The notes under the pieces are model-generated. The model was not told where the DNA came from and did no database searches. It saw only the letters and a program-made list of their open reading frames with translations. A stretch of 64,000 nucleotides of DNA from Flavobacterium phragmitis. Its GTDB lineage: Bacteria; Bacteroidota; Bacteroidia; Flavobacteriales; Flavobacteriaceae. Of this stretch, positions 16,446 through 25,836 are shown in pieces. The position numbers and the translations under genes were made by a program. Position 1 is the stretch's first letter, and the number at the start of each line of letters is the position of its first letter. The stretch is from NCBI RefSeq assembly GCF_900112575.1, contig NZ_FOMH01000005.1, positions 271,878-335,877 of the forward strand, written 5' to 3'.

Positions 16446-18704
16446 ATGAAAAAATTAATTATTTCCACAATCTGTCTGGCTTTTTTTCCAGCTTTTGAGG
16501 CTTTTTCACAAGAAGACAACAAACAGCAAAAAGCTACAGATTCAATTAAAAAAACTACCAAAATTGTAGAATCAGACACTAAAGAAGAAAAAAATAGAAA
16601 TGTTATGCTTAATGCGGCCAACAACACTGGCCCGCGTGATGTAAATATAGGGTTGCCGTCAACTGTGGGTGGTATCACGATTCAGGAAAATGATTTACCA
16701 GTGGTTTATTATTTCTGGCCAGAACTGCCAAACCGTACTTGGAGACAAAGCACGAGTTTAGGACGCACAGGATTATTAAAAATTGGAGAAGCAGCGATTA
16801 CAACTGGAGATTTAGGTTTTGCCGTTAATTCTTATACCAAACTAGGAACGGACAAACTGGAAGTCGTGGGGAATTTTTCAGGTTCTAGTTTTGGATGGAT
16901 GAAAGGCGACCTAAATGTTTCTGGGCCATTAGCAAAAGGCTGGTCCTATACAATGGGTGCTTATGCCAATTTTGATCCAAACTCTTTCGATTTAAAATTT
17001 GCCAAATATTCAGATCGTACACAAATTTACAGAGCAGGTTTAACCAAGAAATTCAATAACGGAAAAGGACAAATCAGCTTTTTGTATAAATATGCCAATT
17101 CAGCTTCGTTAACAAATTATGCTGTTTTCAGATACAAAGAAGGTGGAAAAGTCGAAGAATACAACGACTTTAGAATTGGACGTGATTCCTATATCGTCAA
17201 TGACGGAATCATGAAGTTTAAAGACATCATGACGGGTGAAACGAAATTTGCGGATATGGGCGGAAGCGATGCTGCATCAACTTCTCACACTTTTGATATC
17301 TTAGGAAATTATGATTTAGCAAATGATTGGAAATTCAATTTCTCAACTCGTTTTCGTTATGCTGAAGCTTCTCAGTTAATTGCCATTCCACTTGGAATTT
17401 TTCAAGCGACTGCTGCAGATAATTTCACATACAAATCTACTGGTAATGCCTATGTTGGAAATGTAAATTCGATGCTGGGATTATACACAGACGGCACGCC
17501 AACCAAAACTGCAATGTCGAGATTTGAAATCACTAAAAATGTAGAAAAACACCAATGGAGATTTGGTTTGATGGAATACTATTACCAAGTTGATGATTTT
17601 ACGTCAAGTCGTTCTTTCTTTAATCAAACTGTAAGCGCAAACCCTGATAAATTGGTTCGTAACACACCAGGCGGAACTTCTAACACAGATGCTGACGGAT
17701 TTTACAATTACAATGTCGGAGGTGAATACCACAATGGTTTCGAAAACAAATTATCTGGATATTTCTCAGATAACTGGACCATTACAGACCGTTTGAGTTT
17801 AGCTTACGGAGTGAATTTAAGATACCACAAATTAAAAGGAGATTATTACTTAACACCAAGAACGCCGGATTTAATATTTGATCCAAGTCAGAAAACCTAT
17901 TTTGATAACAACTGGTTTCATTTAGGAGGTTCTATTAATGCGGTTTACAAAGTAACCAAAAGAGCCGGAGTTCTTGCTGACTTTACCTACACAGAAAAAA
18001 ATGGTCAGTTGGAAAGTTATTCTGGAGCGGTAGCACCTAATAATGCGAAATCAAAAAGCCCTTTAGCAGCGTTTGGATTGTATTTCAATCATGATAAATT
18101 CAGTATCGTTTCTCAGGCTACTTATTTAACTCGAAATAATTATTTAGCAAGATTAAATTTAGTGAATCCAGCTGATGCCACTCAGTCAGAAGTAGCAACG
18201 GTTTTCTATGATATCCAGACTTTAGGATGGACAACAGATATTGTGGCAACTCCATTTAAAGGATTTAATCTACATTATTTAATTACGTTCCAAGATCCTG
18301 TTTACAAAAATTATGATTTCTCGGCTTTTGGAAATAACTATTCTTATAACGATAAAAACGTATTGGAAATTTCTAAAGTATTAATGGAAATTGACCCAAG
18401 TTATAAATATAAAGATTTCAAATTCTGGGCTAGTTTCAGATACTTCAGCAAGCAGTATGCGAACCAGACGAATGCTTTATATTTTGCGCCAAGATGGGAA
18501 ACCTTTGGAGGTGTAAACTACAAAATCAACAATCATTTTGATATCGGCTTGACCGCAGTAAACTTCTTAAATCAGACAGGGGCAAAAGGAACAATCAACG
18601 GAGCAGAATTAATTACAGATGCTTCAGGTTATTACGATCAGCTTTTGGTTGGATCATACATTCGTCCATTCACTTTAGAAGCTTCACTTAATTTCAGATT
18701 CTAA
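16446..18704 (+). CDS. TonB-dependent outer-membrane receptor
   Basis: The 752-residue receptor has a signal peptide (about 1-22, ending AFSQ), a low-complexity Lys/Glu-rich linker, and a plug region starting 'RDVNIGLPSTVGGITIQEND'. The rest is a 22-strand beta barrel that ends 'GSYIRPFTLEASLNFRF' with the terminal aromatic. It lacks the carboxypeptidase-like N-terminal domain and SusD partner of SusC-type transporters, so it is a stand-alone receptor for small ligands, probably an oligosaccharide or glycoside. The GH3 gene follows after 10 bp, indicating one operon and import coupled to beta-glycoside cleavage. The cargo is unknown. Confidence 0.85.
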   Translation: MKKLIISTICLAFFPAFEAFSQEDNKQQKATDSIKKTTKIVESDTKEEKNRNVMLNAANNTGPRDVNIGLPSTVGGITIQENDLPVVYYFWPELPNRTWRQSTSLGRTGLLKIGEAAITTGDLGFAVNSYTKLGTDKLEVVGNFSGSSFGWMKGDLNVSGPLAKGWSYTMGAYANFDPNSFDLKFAKYSDRTQIYRAGLTKKFNNGKGQISFLYKYANSASLTNYAVFRYKEGGKVEEYNDFRIGRDSYIVNDGIMKFKDIMTGETKFADMGGSDAASTSHTFDILGNYDLANDWKFNFSTRFRYAEASQLIAIPLGIFQATAADNFTYKSTGNAYVGNVNSMLGLYTDGTPTKTAMSRFEITKNVEKHQWRFGLMEYYYQVDDFTSSRSFFNQTVSANPDKLVRNTPGGTSNTDADGFYNYNVGGEYHNGFENKLSGYFSDNWTITDRLSLAYGVNLRYHKLKGDYYLTPRTPDLIFDPSQKTYFDNNWFHLGGSINAVYKVTKRAGVLADFTYTEKNGQLESYSGAVAPNNAKSKSPLAAFGLYFNHDKFSIVSQATYLTRNNYLARLNLVNPADATQSEVATVFYDIQTLGWTTDIVATPFKGFNLHYLITFQDPVYKNYDFSAFGNNYSYNDKNVLEISKVLMEIDPSYKYKDFKFWASFRYFSKQYANQTNALYFAPRWETFGGVNYKINNHFDIGLTAVNFLNQTGAKGTINGAELITDASGYYDQLLVGSYIRPFTLEASLNFRF

Positions 18705-18714
18705 ATTTCATTCT

Positions 18715-21027
18715 ATGAAAAAAATAATCATAACTGCCGCTTTGGCTTTTTTTCTAAGCGTAACGATGCAGGCACAGCAAGGAAATTTTACTATTGTTAA
18801 AAATAATAAAGGTGCAGATTTGGGATATTCTCCTGAATCTGGCATCAAAATATTGACGATTAACGGAAAAAAGTTTAAGGATTTAAATAAAAACGGAAAG
18901 CTGGATAAATATGAAGATTGGCGCCTTTCGGCAGATGAAAGAGCCAAAGATTTAGCTTCCAAAATGTCTGTTGAACAAATCGCGGGATTGATGCTTTACA
19001 GCCGTCATCAGGCTTTACCAGCTGGAGTTTCGGGTTATAATGCAGGGACTTACAACGGAAAAATATTTCCAGAAAGCAATGCCAAAGCTTCCGATTTAAC
19101 CGATCAGCAGAAAGCTTTTTTAAAAGAAGATAACCTACGTCATGTCTTAATTACAAGTGTTCGGACTCCGGAAACGGCAGCTTTGTGGAATAATAATATG
19201 CAGGCTTTTGTAGAAGGAATTGGTCTAGGAATTCCAAGTAATACCAGTACAGATCCGCGTCATACTGCGAATGTAACTTCTGAGTTTAATGCCGGAGCAG
19301 GGGGAACAATCTCTATGTGGCCAGATGGATTGGGAATGGCTTCGACTTTTGATCCGAAAATTGTGGAACAGTTTGGACAAATTGCGGCTAAAGAATATCG
19401 TGCATTAGGAATTGCAACAGCACTTTCGCCACAGATAGATTTAGGTTCTGAGCCAAGATGGTACAGAATTTCAATGACTTTCGGCGAAAGCCCAGCTCTG
19501 ACAAGAGATATGGGAAGAGCTTACATTGACGGATTCCAGACTTCTTACGGAAAAGATGAAATCAAAGACGGCTGGGGTTACAAAAGTGTCAATGCGATGG
19601 TAAAACACTGGCCGAGTGGCGGTGCTGAAGAAGGCGGACGTGACGGACACTGGGCTTACGGAAAATTTGCGGTTTATCCAGGAAATAATTTACAGCAGCA
19701 TATTGATCCCTTTATTAATGGTGCTTTTAAACTGAAAGGAAAAACAAGCAAAGCTTCGGCAGTGATGCCTTATTATACCATCACTTTTGATCAGGATAAA
19801 AAATACAACGAAAATGTAGCCAATGGTTACAGCAAATATATTATTACTGATTTACTGCGAGATAAATACGGCTATGATGGCGTAGTCTGCACCGATTGGT
19901 TAGTAACGGGTGACGAAGGAAAAACACCGAATCTTTTTGCAGGAAAACCTTGGGGAGTAGAAAATCTTTCTATAAATGACAGACATTACAAAGCAATTAT
20001 TGCAGGAGTAGATCAGTTTGGAGGGAATAATGATAAAATGCCAGTTTTAGTAGCTTATGAAATGGGCGTAAAAGAATTTGGAGAATCTTTTATGAGAGCT
20101 CGTTTCGAAAGATCGGCTGTTCGTTTGTTGAAGAATATTTTCAGAGTTGGACTTTTCGAGAATCCTTATTTGAATGTAGAAGAAACGAAAGCAGTTGTGG
20201 GAAATCCTGAATTTATGAAAGCAGGATATGAAGCACAATTGAAGTCGGTTGTTTTATTGAAAAATAAAGCAGCAGTTCTGCCTGTAAAAGAAAAGAAAAC
20301 CGTTTTTATTCCGAAGATTTATACGGCTTCAACTAAAGACTGGTGGGGCGTTGCGAGTCAGCCAAAACTAGAATATCCTGTAAATCTGGAATTGGTTAAG
20401 AAATATTACAATGTTACCGAAGATCCGTCAAAAGCCGATTTCGCCATTGTTTTTGTAACGAGTCCGCAGAGTTTAGAAGGCGGTTATGATTTGAAAGACA
20501 GACAAAACGGCAGCAATGGTTATGTACCAATTTCTCTTCAATACGGAACTTACACCGCAACGGAAGCCAGAGCAAAAAGTATCGCGGCCGGAGATCAGGT
20601 TATCGATCCAACGATTAAAGACAGAACCTATAAAAACAAAACCGTTACCGCTGCCAACACTATGGATTTGAGAACGATTCTCGATACCAAAGATATGATG
20701 AACGGTAAACCGGTTATTGTTTCGGTTACTGCTTCAAAACCAATGATTTTTAATGAATTCGAAAAACAGGTTGACGGAATTGTATTGAATTTCGGAGTTT
20801 CTTCTCAGGCTGTTTTAGATATTATTTCAGGAAAAACAGAACCTTCAGGATTACTTCCAGTACAAATGCCAGCGAATATGGAAACGGTTGAAAAACAATT
20901 TGAAGATGTTCCTTATGATATGATTCCACACAAAGACTCTGAAGGGAATGTTTATGATTTTGCTTACGGATTGAACTGGAAAGGAGTTATTAAAGATGCC
21001 CGAACGGAAACGTATAAGAAGCAGTAA
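18715..21027 (+). CDS. GH3 family beta-glycosidase
   Basis: This 770-residue exported enzyme starts with a signal peptide (about 1-20, ending MQAQ). Next comes an acidic loop 'DLNKNGKLDKYEDW' that resembles an EF-hand or dockerin calcium loop. The GH3 barrel has the nucleophile D394 in 'GVVCTDWLVTGDE', and the second alpha/beta domain follows ('VVLLKNKAAVLPVKEKKTVF'). GH3 enzymes release beta-linked glucose, xylose or similar units. The C-terminal fibronectin-like domain of the other GH3 in this window is missing. The gene starts 10 bp after the TonB receptor gene, so both are one transcript. Substrate is not resolvable from sequence. Confidence 0.9.
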   Translation: MKKIIITAALAFFLSVTMQAQQGNFTIVKNNKGADLGYSPESGIKILTINGKKFKDLNKNGKLDKYEDWRLSADERAKDLASKMSVEQIAGLMLYSRHQALPAGVSGYNAGTYNGKIFPESNAKASDLTDQQKAFLKEDNLRHVLITSVRTPETAALWNNNMQAFVEGIGLGIPSNTSTDPRHTANVTSEFNAGAGGTISMWPDGLGMASTFDPKIVEQFGQIAAKEYRALGIATALSPQIDLGSEPRWYRISMTFGESPALTRDMGRAYIDGFQTSYGKDEIKDGWGYKSVNAMVKHWPSGGAEEGGRDGHWAYGKFAVYPGNNLQQHIDPFINGAFKLKGKTSKASAVMPYYTITFDQDKKYNENVANGYSKYIITDLLRDKYGYDGVVCTDWLVTGDEGKTPNLFAGKPWGVENLSINDRHYKAIIAGVDQFGGNNDKMPVLVAYEMGVKEFGESFMRARFERSAVRLLKNIFRVGLFENPYLNVEETKAVVGNPEFMKAGYEAQLKSVVLLKNKAAVLPVKEKKTVFIPKIYTASTKDWWGVASQPKLEYPVNLELVKKYYNVTEDPSKADFAIVFVTSPQSLEGGYDLKDRQNGSNGYVPISLQYGTYTATEARAKSIAAGDQVIDPTIKDRTYKNKTVTAANTMDLRTILDTKDMMNGKPVIVSVTASKPMIFNEFEKQVDGIVLNFGVSSQAVLDIISGKTEPSGLLPVQMPANMETVEKQFEDVPYDMIPHKDSEGNVYDFAYGLNWKGVIKDARTETYKKQ

Positions 21028-21037
21028 TTTATTTAAT

Positions 21038-21284
21038 GCCACGAAGGCGCTAAGGCGCAAAGTTTTTTTATTCTTGTTGAATTTTAATCTCGCAAAGTCG
21101 CAGAGTTTTTATTTAAAGTCTCTACTTAAATCTTAAAAAAATAAAGATTAAAAAAACAGTATTTTTTTTTCACGCAGATTCTGCAGATTGAGCAGATTTT
21201 AATTGATAATCTGCGCGCATCTGTTTAAATCTTTTTAAAATCTGCGTGAAGGAAAAAAACTTTGCGACTCTGCGACTTTGCGAG
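21038..21284. repeat. Three-layer nested inverted repeat between GH3 and esterase genes
   Basis: A half copy of the GCCACGAAGGCGCTAAGGCG word starts at 21038. The middle layer is a perfect 17-bp pair: CTCGCAAAGTCGCAGAG (21089-21105) and its complement (21268-21284). The inner layer is the CACGCAGATTCTGCAGATT word (21171 onward) and its complement ending AATCTGCGTGAA (21250). This fills nearly all of the 296-bp gap. Confidence 0.88.
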
Positions 21285-21323
21285 ATTAATTAGTAAAAAA
21301 ATAACGATAAAACCACAATTCAT

Positions 21324-22214
21324 ATGAAAAATAAAATCACATTCTTATTTGCTTTTCTACTGCTTGCCGCTACAACTGTAAAAGCACAGGAAACGATAAA
21401 ATTATATCAGGGAAAAGCACCGGGATCTGAAAACTGGACACAAAAAGAAGCTGAGATGTATTCGGATTTATTTAAAACCGAAGTAGTCTACAATGTAACC
21501 GATCCGACTTTAATCGTTTATCAAGTTCCAAAAGGAGTTAAAAATACAGGAACAGCCATTGTAATTGCGCCTGGAGGAGGATTTCAGAGTTTATCGATCA
21601 ACAGAGAAGGAAAAGAATTGGCTGAAATTTTAAGCAAAAAAGGAATTACCACTTTTGTTTTAAAATACCGTTTGAACAAAACCGAAACCAATGATCCAGC
21701 AAGAGAAATGATGGATAAATTAAAAGATAGAGCCGCTTTTGAAAAAAACTCTCTAGCGACAATTCAGCTGGCAGCACAAGATGGAAAAAATGCTTTGAAT
21801 TATGTTCGTGCCAATGCTTCAAAATATGGAATTGATACTAAAAAAGTCGGAATCATTGGTTTTTCTGCTGGAAGTACTGTGGCAATGGAAACGGTTTTAG
21901 ACAACAAACCAGAACAGCTTCCAGATTTTGTAGCGAATATTTACGGTGGCCCAAGACCAGAACTTTTAAGTGTTCCTGCGCCAGATAAAAAGATTCCGAT
22001 GTTCGTTTGTGCAGCAAGTGACGATCAGTTGAAATTGGCTCCAAGAAGCATTCAAATGTATAACAAATGGTTGGATGCTGGTCAGACAGTCGAATTGCAC
22101 ATGTACTCAAAAGGTGGACACGGTTTTGGAACTGGAAAACAAAATTTACCAGTTGATTCCTGGGAAACCCGTTTTGAAGAATGGCTTTCGCTGGAAGGAT
22201 TTTTAGCTAAGTAA
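21324..22214 (+). CDS. Exported alpha/beta-hydrolase (acetylxylan-esterase-like)
   Basis: The 296-residue protein has a signal peptide (about 1-21, ending VKAQ) and an alpha/beta-hydrolase fold. The oxyanion-hole stretch is 'VIAPGGGFQSLS', the nucleophile is S181 in 'GFSAGS', an acidic residue lies in 'CAASDDQLKL', and the catalytic His is in 'SKGGHGFG'. Related enzymes deacetylate plant polysaccharides or hydrolyse small esters. Its position between two GH3 genes suggests it removes acyl groups that would block the glycosidases. It is separated from both by long repeat hairpins but reads in the same direction. Confidence 0.82.
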   Translation: MKNKITFLFAFLLLAATTVKAQETIKLYQGKAPGSENWTQKEAEMYSDLFKTEVVYNVTDPTLIVYQVPKGVKNTGTAIVIAPGGGFQSLSINREGKELAEILSKKGITTFVLKYRLNKTETNDPAREMMDKLKDRAAFEKNSLATIQLAAQDGKNALNYVRANASKYGIDTKKVGIIGFSAGSTVAMETVLDNKPEQLPDFVANIYGGPRPELLSVPAPDKKIPMFVCAASDDQLKLAPRSIQMYNKWLDAGQTVELHMYSKGGHGFGTGKQNLPVDSWETRFEEWLSLEGFLAK

Positions 22215-22221
22215 AGAGGAA

Positions 22222-22543
22222 GGTTTCACGAAGATTTAGACAGATTTGATCAGATTTTATTAGAATAAATCTGCATTTATCTACTTGAATTCTTTTGAAT
22301 CTGCATGAAAAAAAATCAAAAATTTTGTACTGCAACAAGAGAAAAGGTTTCACGCAGATTTAGACAGATTTAAGCAGATTTTATTAGAATAAATCTGCGT
22401 TAATCTGCTTGAATCCTTTTGAATCTGCGTGAAAAAAAATCAAAATTTTTGTGCTACAACAAGAGAAAAGGTTTCACACAGATTTAATAAAAACAGATCT
22501 ACGTTAATCTGCTTGAATCCTTTTAATCCCGATAGCTATCGGG
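22222..22543. repeat. Tandem 124-bp repeat, 2.6 copies, each with an internal inverted repeat
   Basis: Copies start with GGTTTCAC at 22222, 22346 and 22470, so the first two are exactly 124 bp apart. Each holds a left arm of CAGATTT words and a right arm ending AATCTGC(G/A)TGAA. The third copy is cut short and runs into the perfect palindrome CCCGATAGCTATCGGG at 22528-22543. This fills most of the 371-bp gap before the second GH3 gene. Confidence 0.92.
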
Positions 22544-22585
22544 AGTGTGAAAATTAATTTAAAGGACTTAATAAAACTATATATT

Positions 22586-25036
22586 ATGAAACATACAATT
22601 ATAAAAACAGCCAGAGTAACGCTTTTGACGGCGTTAGTGCTTTCTAATTTATCATGGAATACCATTCCAAATGATGAAACGAATCCGCCTCTTGTTACGA
22701 TTAAAGGGTTTACGTTTGCCGATTTTAACAGAAACGGAAAATTAGATCCGTGGGAAGATACACGTCTTTCTGTTAATCAGAGAATTGATGCCATCATCAA
22801 GGAAATGACGAATGCAGAAAAAGTAGAATTACTAATCGGAACAGGAATGCCTGGAATCGAAGTCTTAATAGGCCCAGTGGGCGATTCAAAACAGGGATTG
22901 GTTCCTGGAGCAGCAGGGGGAACTGCAGCCTTTGAACGATTCGGTATTCCTGCAACGGTTGTAGCCGATGGGCCAGCAGGTCTAAGAATTGCGCCAACCA
23001 GAGAAAATGATTCAAAAACCTATTATGCAACAGCATTTCCGGTTGGAACAGCTTTGGCTTCGACTTGGAATAAAGCGCTTTTGGAAGAAGTAGGAAAGGC
23101 AATGGGAAATGAAGTGAAAGAATATGGAGTTGATGTATTATTGGCACCAGCTTTAAACATTCACAGAAACCCTTTGAATGGAAGAAACTTCGAATATTAT
23201 TCTGAAGATCCTTTAATTTCAGGTAAAACGGCTGCTGCAATTGTAAACGGAATTCAATCGCAGGGTGTTGGAACTTCAATCAAACACTTCGCAGTAAACA
23301 ATGAAGAAACCAATCGTTTAACGGTTAATGCACATGTTTCAGAAAGAGCGATTAGAGAAATTTATTTGAAAGGTTTCGAAATCACGGTAAAAGAATCTGA
23401 TCCGTGGACAGTGATGTCTTCTTATAATAAATTAAATGGAGAATATACTTCTGCCAGAAAAGATTTATTGACAGACGTTTTAAGAAACGAATGGGGGTAC
23501 AAAGGAATTGTAATGACAGACTGGTTCGGTGGTTTCCCAGGATTCGAATCGATTCAAAAAGGTTCTAATTCAGATGTTGTAAAACAAATGATTGCTGGAA
23601 ATGATTTGTTGATGCCGGGAATTCCTGTTCAGAAAAAAGCGTTATTGGAAGCTTTAAATTCTGGTAAATTATCTCAGGAAGTAGCCAATACCAATGCGAA
23701 AAGAATTTTAGAATATATTTTCCGCACGCCGACTTTTGCTAAATACAAATACAGCGATAAGCCAAACTTAACCAAAAATGCAGCAGTAACCAGAAATGCG
23801 GCTGCGGAAGGAATGGTTTTGCTTAAAAATGAAAAAAATGCACTGCCATTTGCAGACAAACAAAAAGAGGTTTCTTTATTTGGTGTGACTTCTTACGCTT
23901 GGATTACGGGTGGAACAGGAAGCGGAAGTGTAAACAACAAACACACGGTCTCTCTTTTAGAGGGTTTAACAGCTGCAGGATATAAATTAGACAAAGAATT
24001 GGTTGATTTGTACCAGCCTCACGCTGAAAAAGAAGTAGCAATTGAAAAAGAAAATAGAAAAGCAAGAGGAATTTTGGCTTTGCCGGAAAGACTTCCAGAA
24101 CTAAAAATGGACGATGCTTTTATCGCTAAAAAAGCAGCAAGTTCTGAAATTGCCTTTGTAACGCTTGGAAGAAATTCCGGAGAAGGCGGAGATAGAGTGG
24201 TAGACAACGATTTTAATATGGCAGACGAAGAAATTCTAATGCTGGATAAAATCTCAAAAGCTTTTCATGCTCAAGGGAAAAAAGTCGTTGTGATTTTAAA
24301 TATCGGTGGTGTAATCGAAACGGCTTCATGGAAAGATAAAGTAGATGCTATTTTATTAGCTTGGCAGCCAGGTCAGGAAGGCGGACATTCTGTTGCTGAT
24401 GTGGTTTCAGGAAAAATCAATCCGTCTGGGAAATTAACGATGACTTTCCCAGTGAAATATTCAGATACTCCTTCGGCGAAAAACTTCCCTGGAATTCCAG
24501 TAGATAATCCGCAGGAAGTAACTTATGAAGAAGGTGTTTATGTGGGATACCGTTATTTTAATACGTTCAATATTAAACCTTCATACGAATTTGGTTTTGG
24601 AAAATCCTATACTTCTTTTGAATATACCGATTTGAAATTGAGTTCATCATCATTCAAAGATAAATTGACGGTTTCTGTTACAGTAAAAAATACAGGAAAA
24701 GTTTCTGGAAAAGAAGTAGTGCAGGTATATCTTGCAGCTCCTTCAAAATCTATTGATAAACCGAAAGAAGAATTAAAAGCTTTTGCTAAAACAAAAGAAT
24801 TAAAAGCAGGTGAGAGTGAAACTTTGACGTTAACATTGTCTCCCAAAGATTTGGCTTCTTTCTTAGAGAATAAAAGCGCTTGGATTGCCGAAGCTGGTGA
24901 ATATAATGTACTGGTAGGAGCCTCTTCATCAGACATTAAGAAAACAGCAAAATTTTCGGTTGCAAAAGAAATAACAGTTGAGAAAGTGAAGAAAGCTTTC
25001 GAATTAGATTCGAAGTTTACGGAACTTAAACCTTAA
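22586..25036 (+). CDS. GH3 family beta-glucosidase with C-terminal fibronectin-III-like domain
   Basis: The 816-residue exported enzyme has an N-terminal hydrophobic leader (about 1-25) and then the loop 'DFNRNGKLDPWED', the same calcium-loop-like motif seen in the other GH3. The catalytic barrel includes 'APALNIHRNPLNGRNFEYYS', 'KHFAVNNEETNR' and the nucleophile D312 in 'GIVMTDWFGG'. The second domain carries 'LGRNSGEGGDR' with the acid/base region. The C-terminus is a fibronectin-III-like domain (about 670-790, 'VSVTVKNTGKVSGKEVVQVY'). This is the classical full-length beta-glucosidase layout. The ATG at 22586 is preferred over 22547, which adds a non-signal stretch. A strong terminator follows. 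Confidence 0.93.
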   Translation: MKHTIIKTARVTLLTALVLSNLSWNTIPNDETNPPLVTIKGFTFADFNRNGKLDPWEDTRLSVNQRIDAIIKEMTNAEKVELLIGTGMPGIEVLIGPVGDSKQGLVPGAAGGTAAFERFGIPATVVADGPAGLRIAPTRENDSKTYYATAFPVGTALASTWNKALLEEVGKAMGNEVKEYGVDVLLAPALNIHRNPLNGRNFEYYSEDPLISGKTAAAIVNGIQSQGVGTSIKHFAVNNEETNRLTVNAHVSERAIREIYLKGFEITVKESDPWTVMSSYNKLNGEYTSARKDLLTDVLRNEWGYKGIVMTDWFGGFPGFESIQKGSNSDVVKQMIAGNDLLMPGIPVQKKALLEALNSGKLSQEVANTNAKRILEYIFRTPTFAKYKYSDKPNLTKNAAVTRNAAAEGMVLLKNEKNALPFADKQKEVSLFGVTSYAWITGGTGSGSVNNKHTVSLLEGLTAAGYKLDKELVDLYQPHAEKEVAIEKENRKARGILALPERLPELKMDDAFIAKKAASSEIAFVTLGRNSGEGGDRVVDNDFNMADEEILMLDKISKAFHAQGKKVVVILNIGGVIETASWKDKVDAILLAWQPGQEGGHSVADVVSGKINPSGKLTMTFPVKYSDTPSAKNFPGIPVDNPQEVTYEEGVYVGYRYFNTFNIKPSYEFGFGKSYTSFEYTDLKLSSSSFKDKLTVSVTVKNTGKVSGKEVVQVYLAAPSKSIDKPKEELKAFAKTKELKAGESETLTLTLSPKDLASFLENKSAWIAEAGEYNVLVGASSSDIKKTAKFSVAKEITVEKVKKAFELDSKFTELKP

Positions 25037-25065
25037 TTGATTATCGTTTGGTTAGTTAGTGAAAA

Positions 25066-25097
25066 ACCGTCCCGATTTTATTCGGGACGGTTTTTTT
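25066..25097. terminator. Bidirectional rho-independent terminator
   Basis: ACCGTCCCGA (25066-25075) pairs perfectly with TCGGGACGGT (25082-25091), flanked by A and T runs. It lies between the convergent GH3 and serine-hydrolase genes and can end both transcripts. Confidence 0.95.
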
Positions 25098-25836
25098 ATT
25101 GGATAAGATTGGCTTTAAACCAATGATTAACGTCGTCAAACATTTGCTGGTTTACGGTATGTCCTTCTTCGTAAGAATGAAATTCAGGATTTAGATTTTT
25201 AGTTTTAAGAAATTCCAAAGCATCGGTTGCATATTGATAATTTAAAACGGCATCTTGTTTTCCGTGCGAAATAAAAATTTTGAGTTTTTCCAAACGTTTT
25301 TCATCAGCCATAAAAGGTTTTATTTCTGGAAGTAATCTGCCACTCATTACAGCAATTCCGCTTACTTTTTCTGGAGCAGTCAGGGCAACGCTGTAACTCA
25401 TGATACCGCCTTGACTGAATCCCATTAAATAAACTTGTTTAGAGTCGAAAGAGATTTCGGTTTTTAAATCATCGATAAAATCGATGAGCATTTTTCTAGC
25501 GTTTTCTGCCTGTTGTTCGTTGATTTGAGGTTTTCCTGTAGAAAAATCTACTTGAAACCAAGCAAAACTATTCGCTCCAAAAGTCAATGGACCTCGAGCC
25601 GAAACCACCACAAAATTTTCGGGAAGATTAGGAGCAAATGAAAATAAGTTCTGTTCGTTACCGCCTACACCGTGAAGTAGAATCAGCAAAGGCGGATTTT
25701 CTGTTTTAATTTTGGGCTGTCTAATTAAATAGTGCAGTTTTGTATTTTTTATATCTGAATTCATAATCGTAAAACTAAAGATGGAAATGGAAATAAGGAT
25801 TCCAAACGAAATCCAAAACGGTTTGTTTAAACTCAT
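25096..25836 (-). CDS. Serine hydrolase of the phospholipase/carboxylesterase family
   Basis: The 246-residue alpha/beta-hydrolase has a single N-terminal hydrophobic segment (about 7-25) that should anchor or export it. Visible motifs are 'LLILLHGVGGNEQNLF' (oxyanion region), the nucleophile elbow 'GFSQGG', the Asp in 'SHGKQDAVL' and the His in 'YEEGHTVN', the order seen in carboxylesterase/thioesterase relatives. The start codon overlaps the dioxygenase stop by 4 bp, so the two are translationally coupled. The natural ester substrate is unknown. Its 3' end runs into the shared terminator. Confidence 0.85.
   Translation of the reverse strand: MSLNKPFWISFGILISISIFSFTIMNSDIKNTKLHYLIRQPKIKTENPPLLILLHGVGGNEQNLFSFAPNLPENFVVVSARGPLTFGANSFAWFQVDFSTGKPQINEQQAENARKMLIDFIDDLKTEISFDSKQVYLMGFSQGGIMSYSVALTAPEKVSGIAVMSGRLLPEIKPFMADEKRLEKLKIFISHGKQDAVLNYQYATDALEFLKTKNLNPEFHSYEEGHTVNQQMFDDVNHWFKANLIQ

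Noticed and set aside
22222..22543. CRISPR-like array
   Set aside because: The period is 124 bp with whole units nearly identical and no distinct repeat/spacer pattern; no cas gene is nearby.
22528..22543. CCCGATAGCTATCGGG palindrome as an insertion-sequence end
   Set aside because: No transposase, matching opposite end or target duplication was visible; a similar CCCGATAGC word occurs at the 60.2 kb terminator.
22797..23279. 160-codon open frame antisense to the second GH3 gene
   Set aside because: It lies wholly within a gene with clear catalytic motifs; its product is a Leu/Phe/Pro-rich shadow of the coding strand with no domain.
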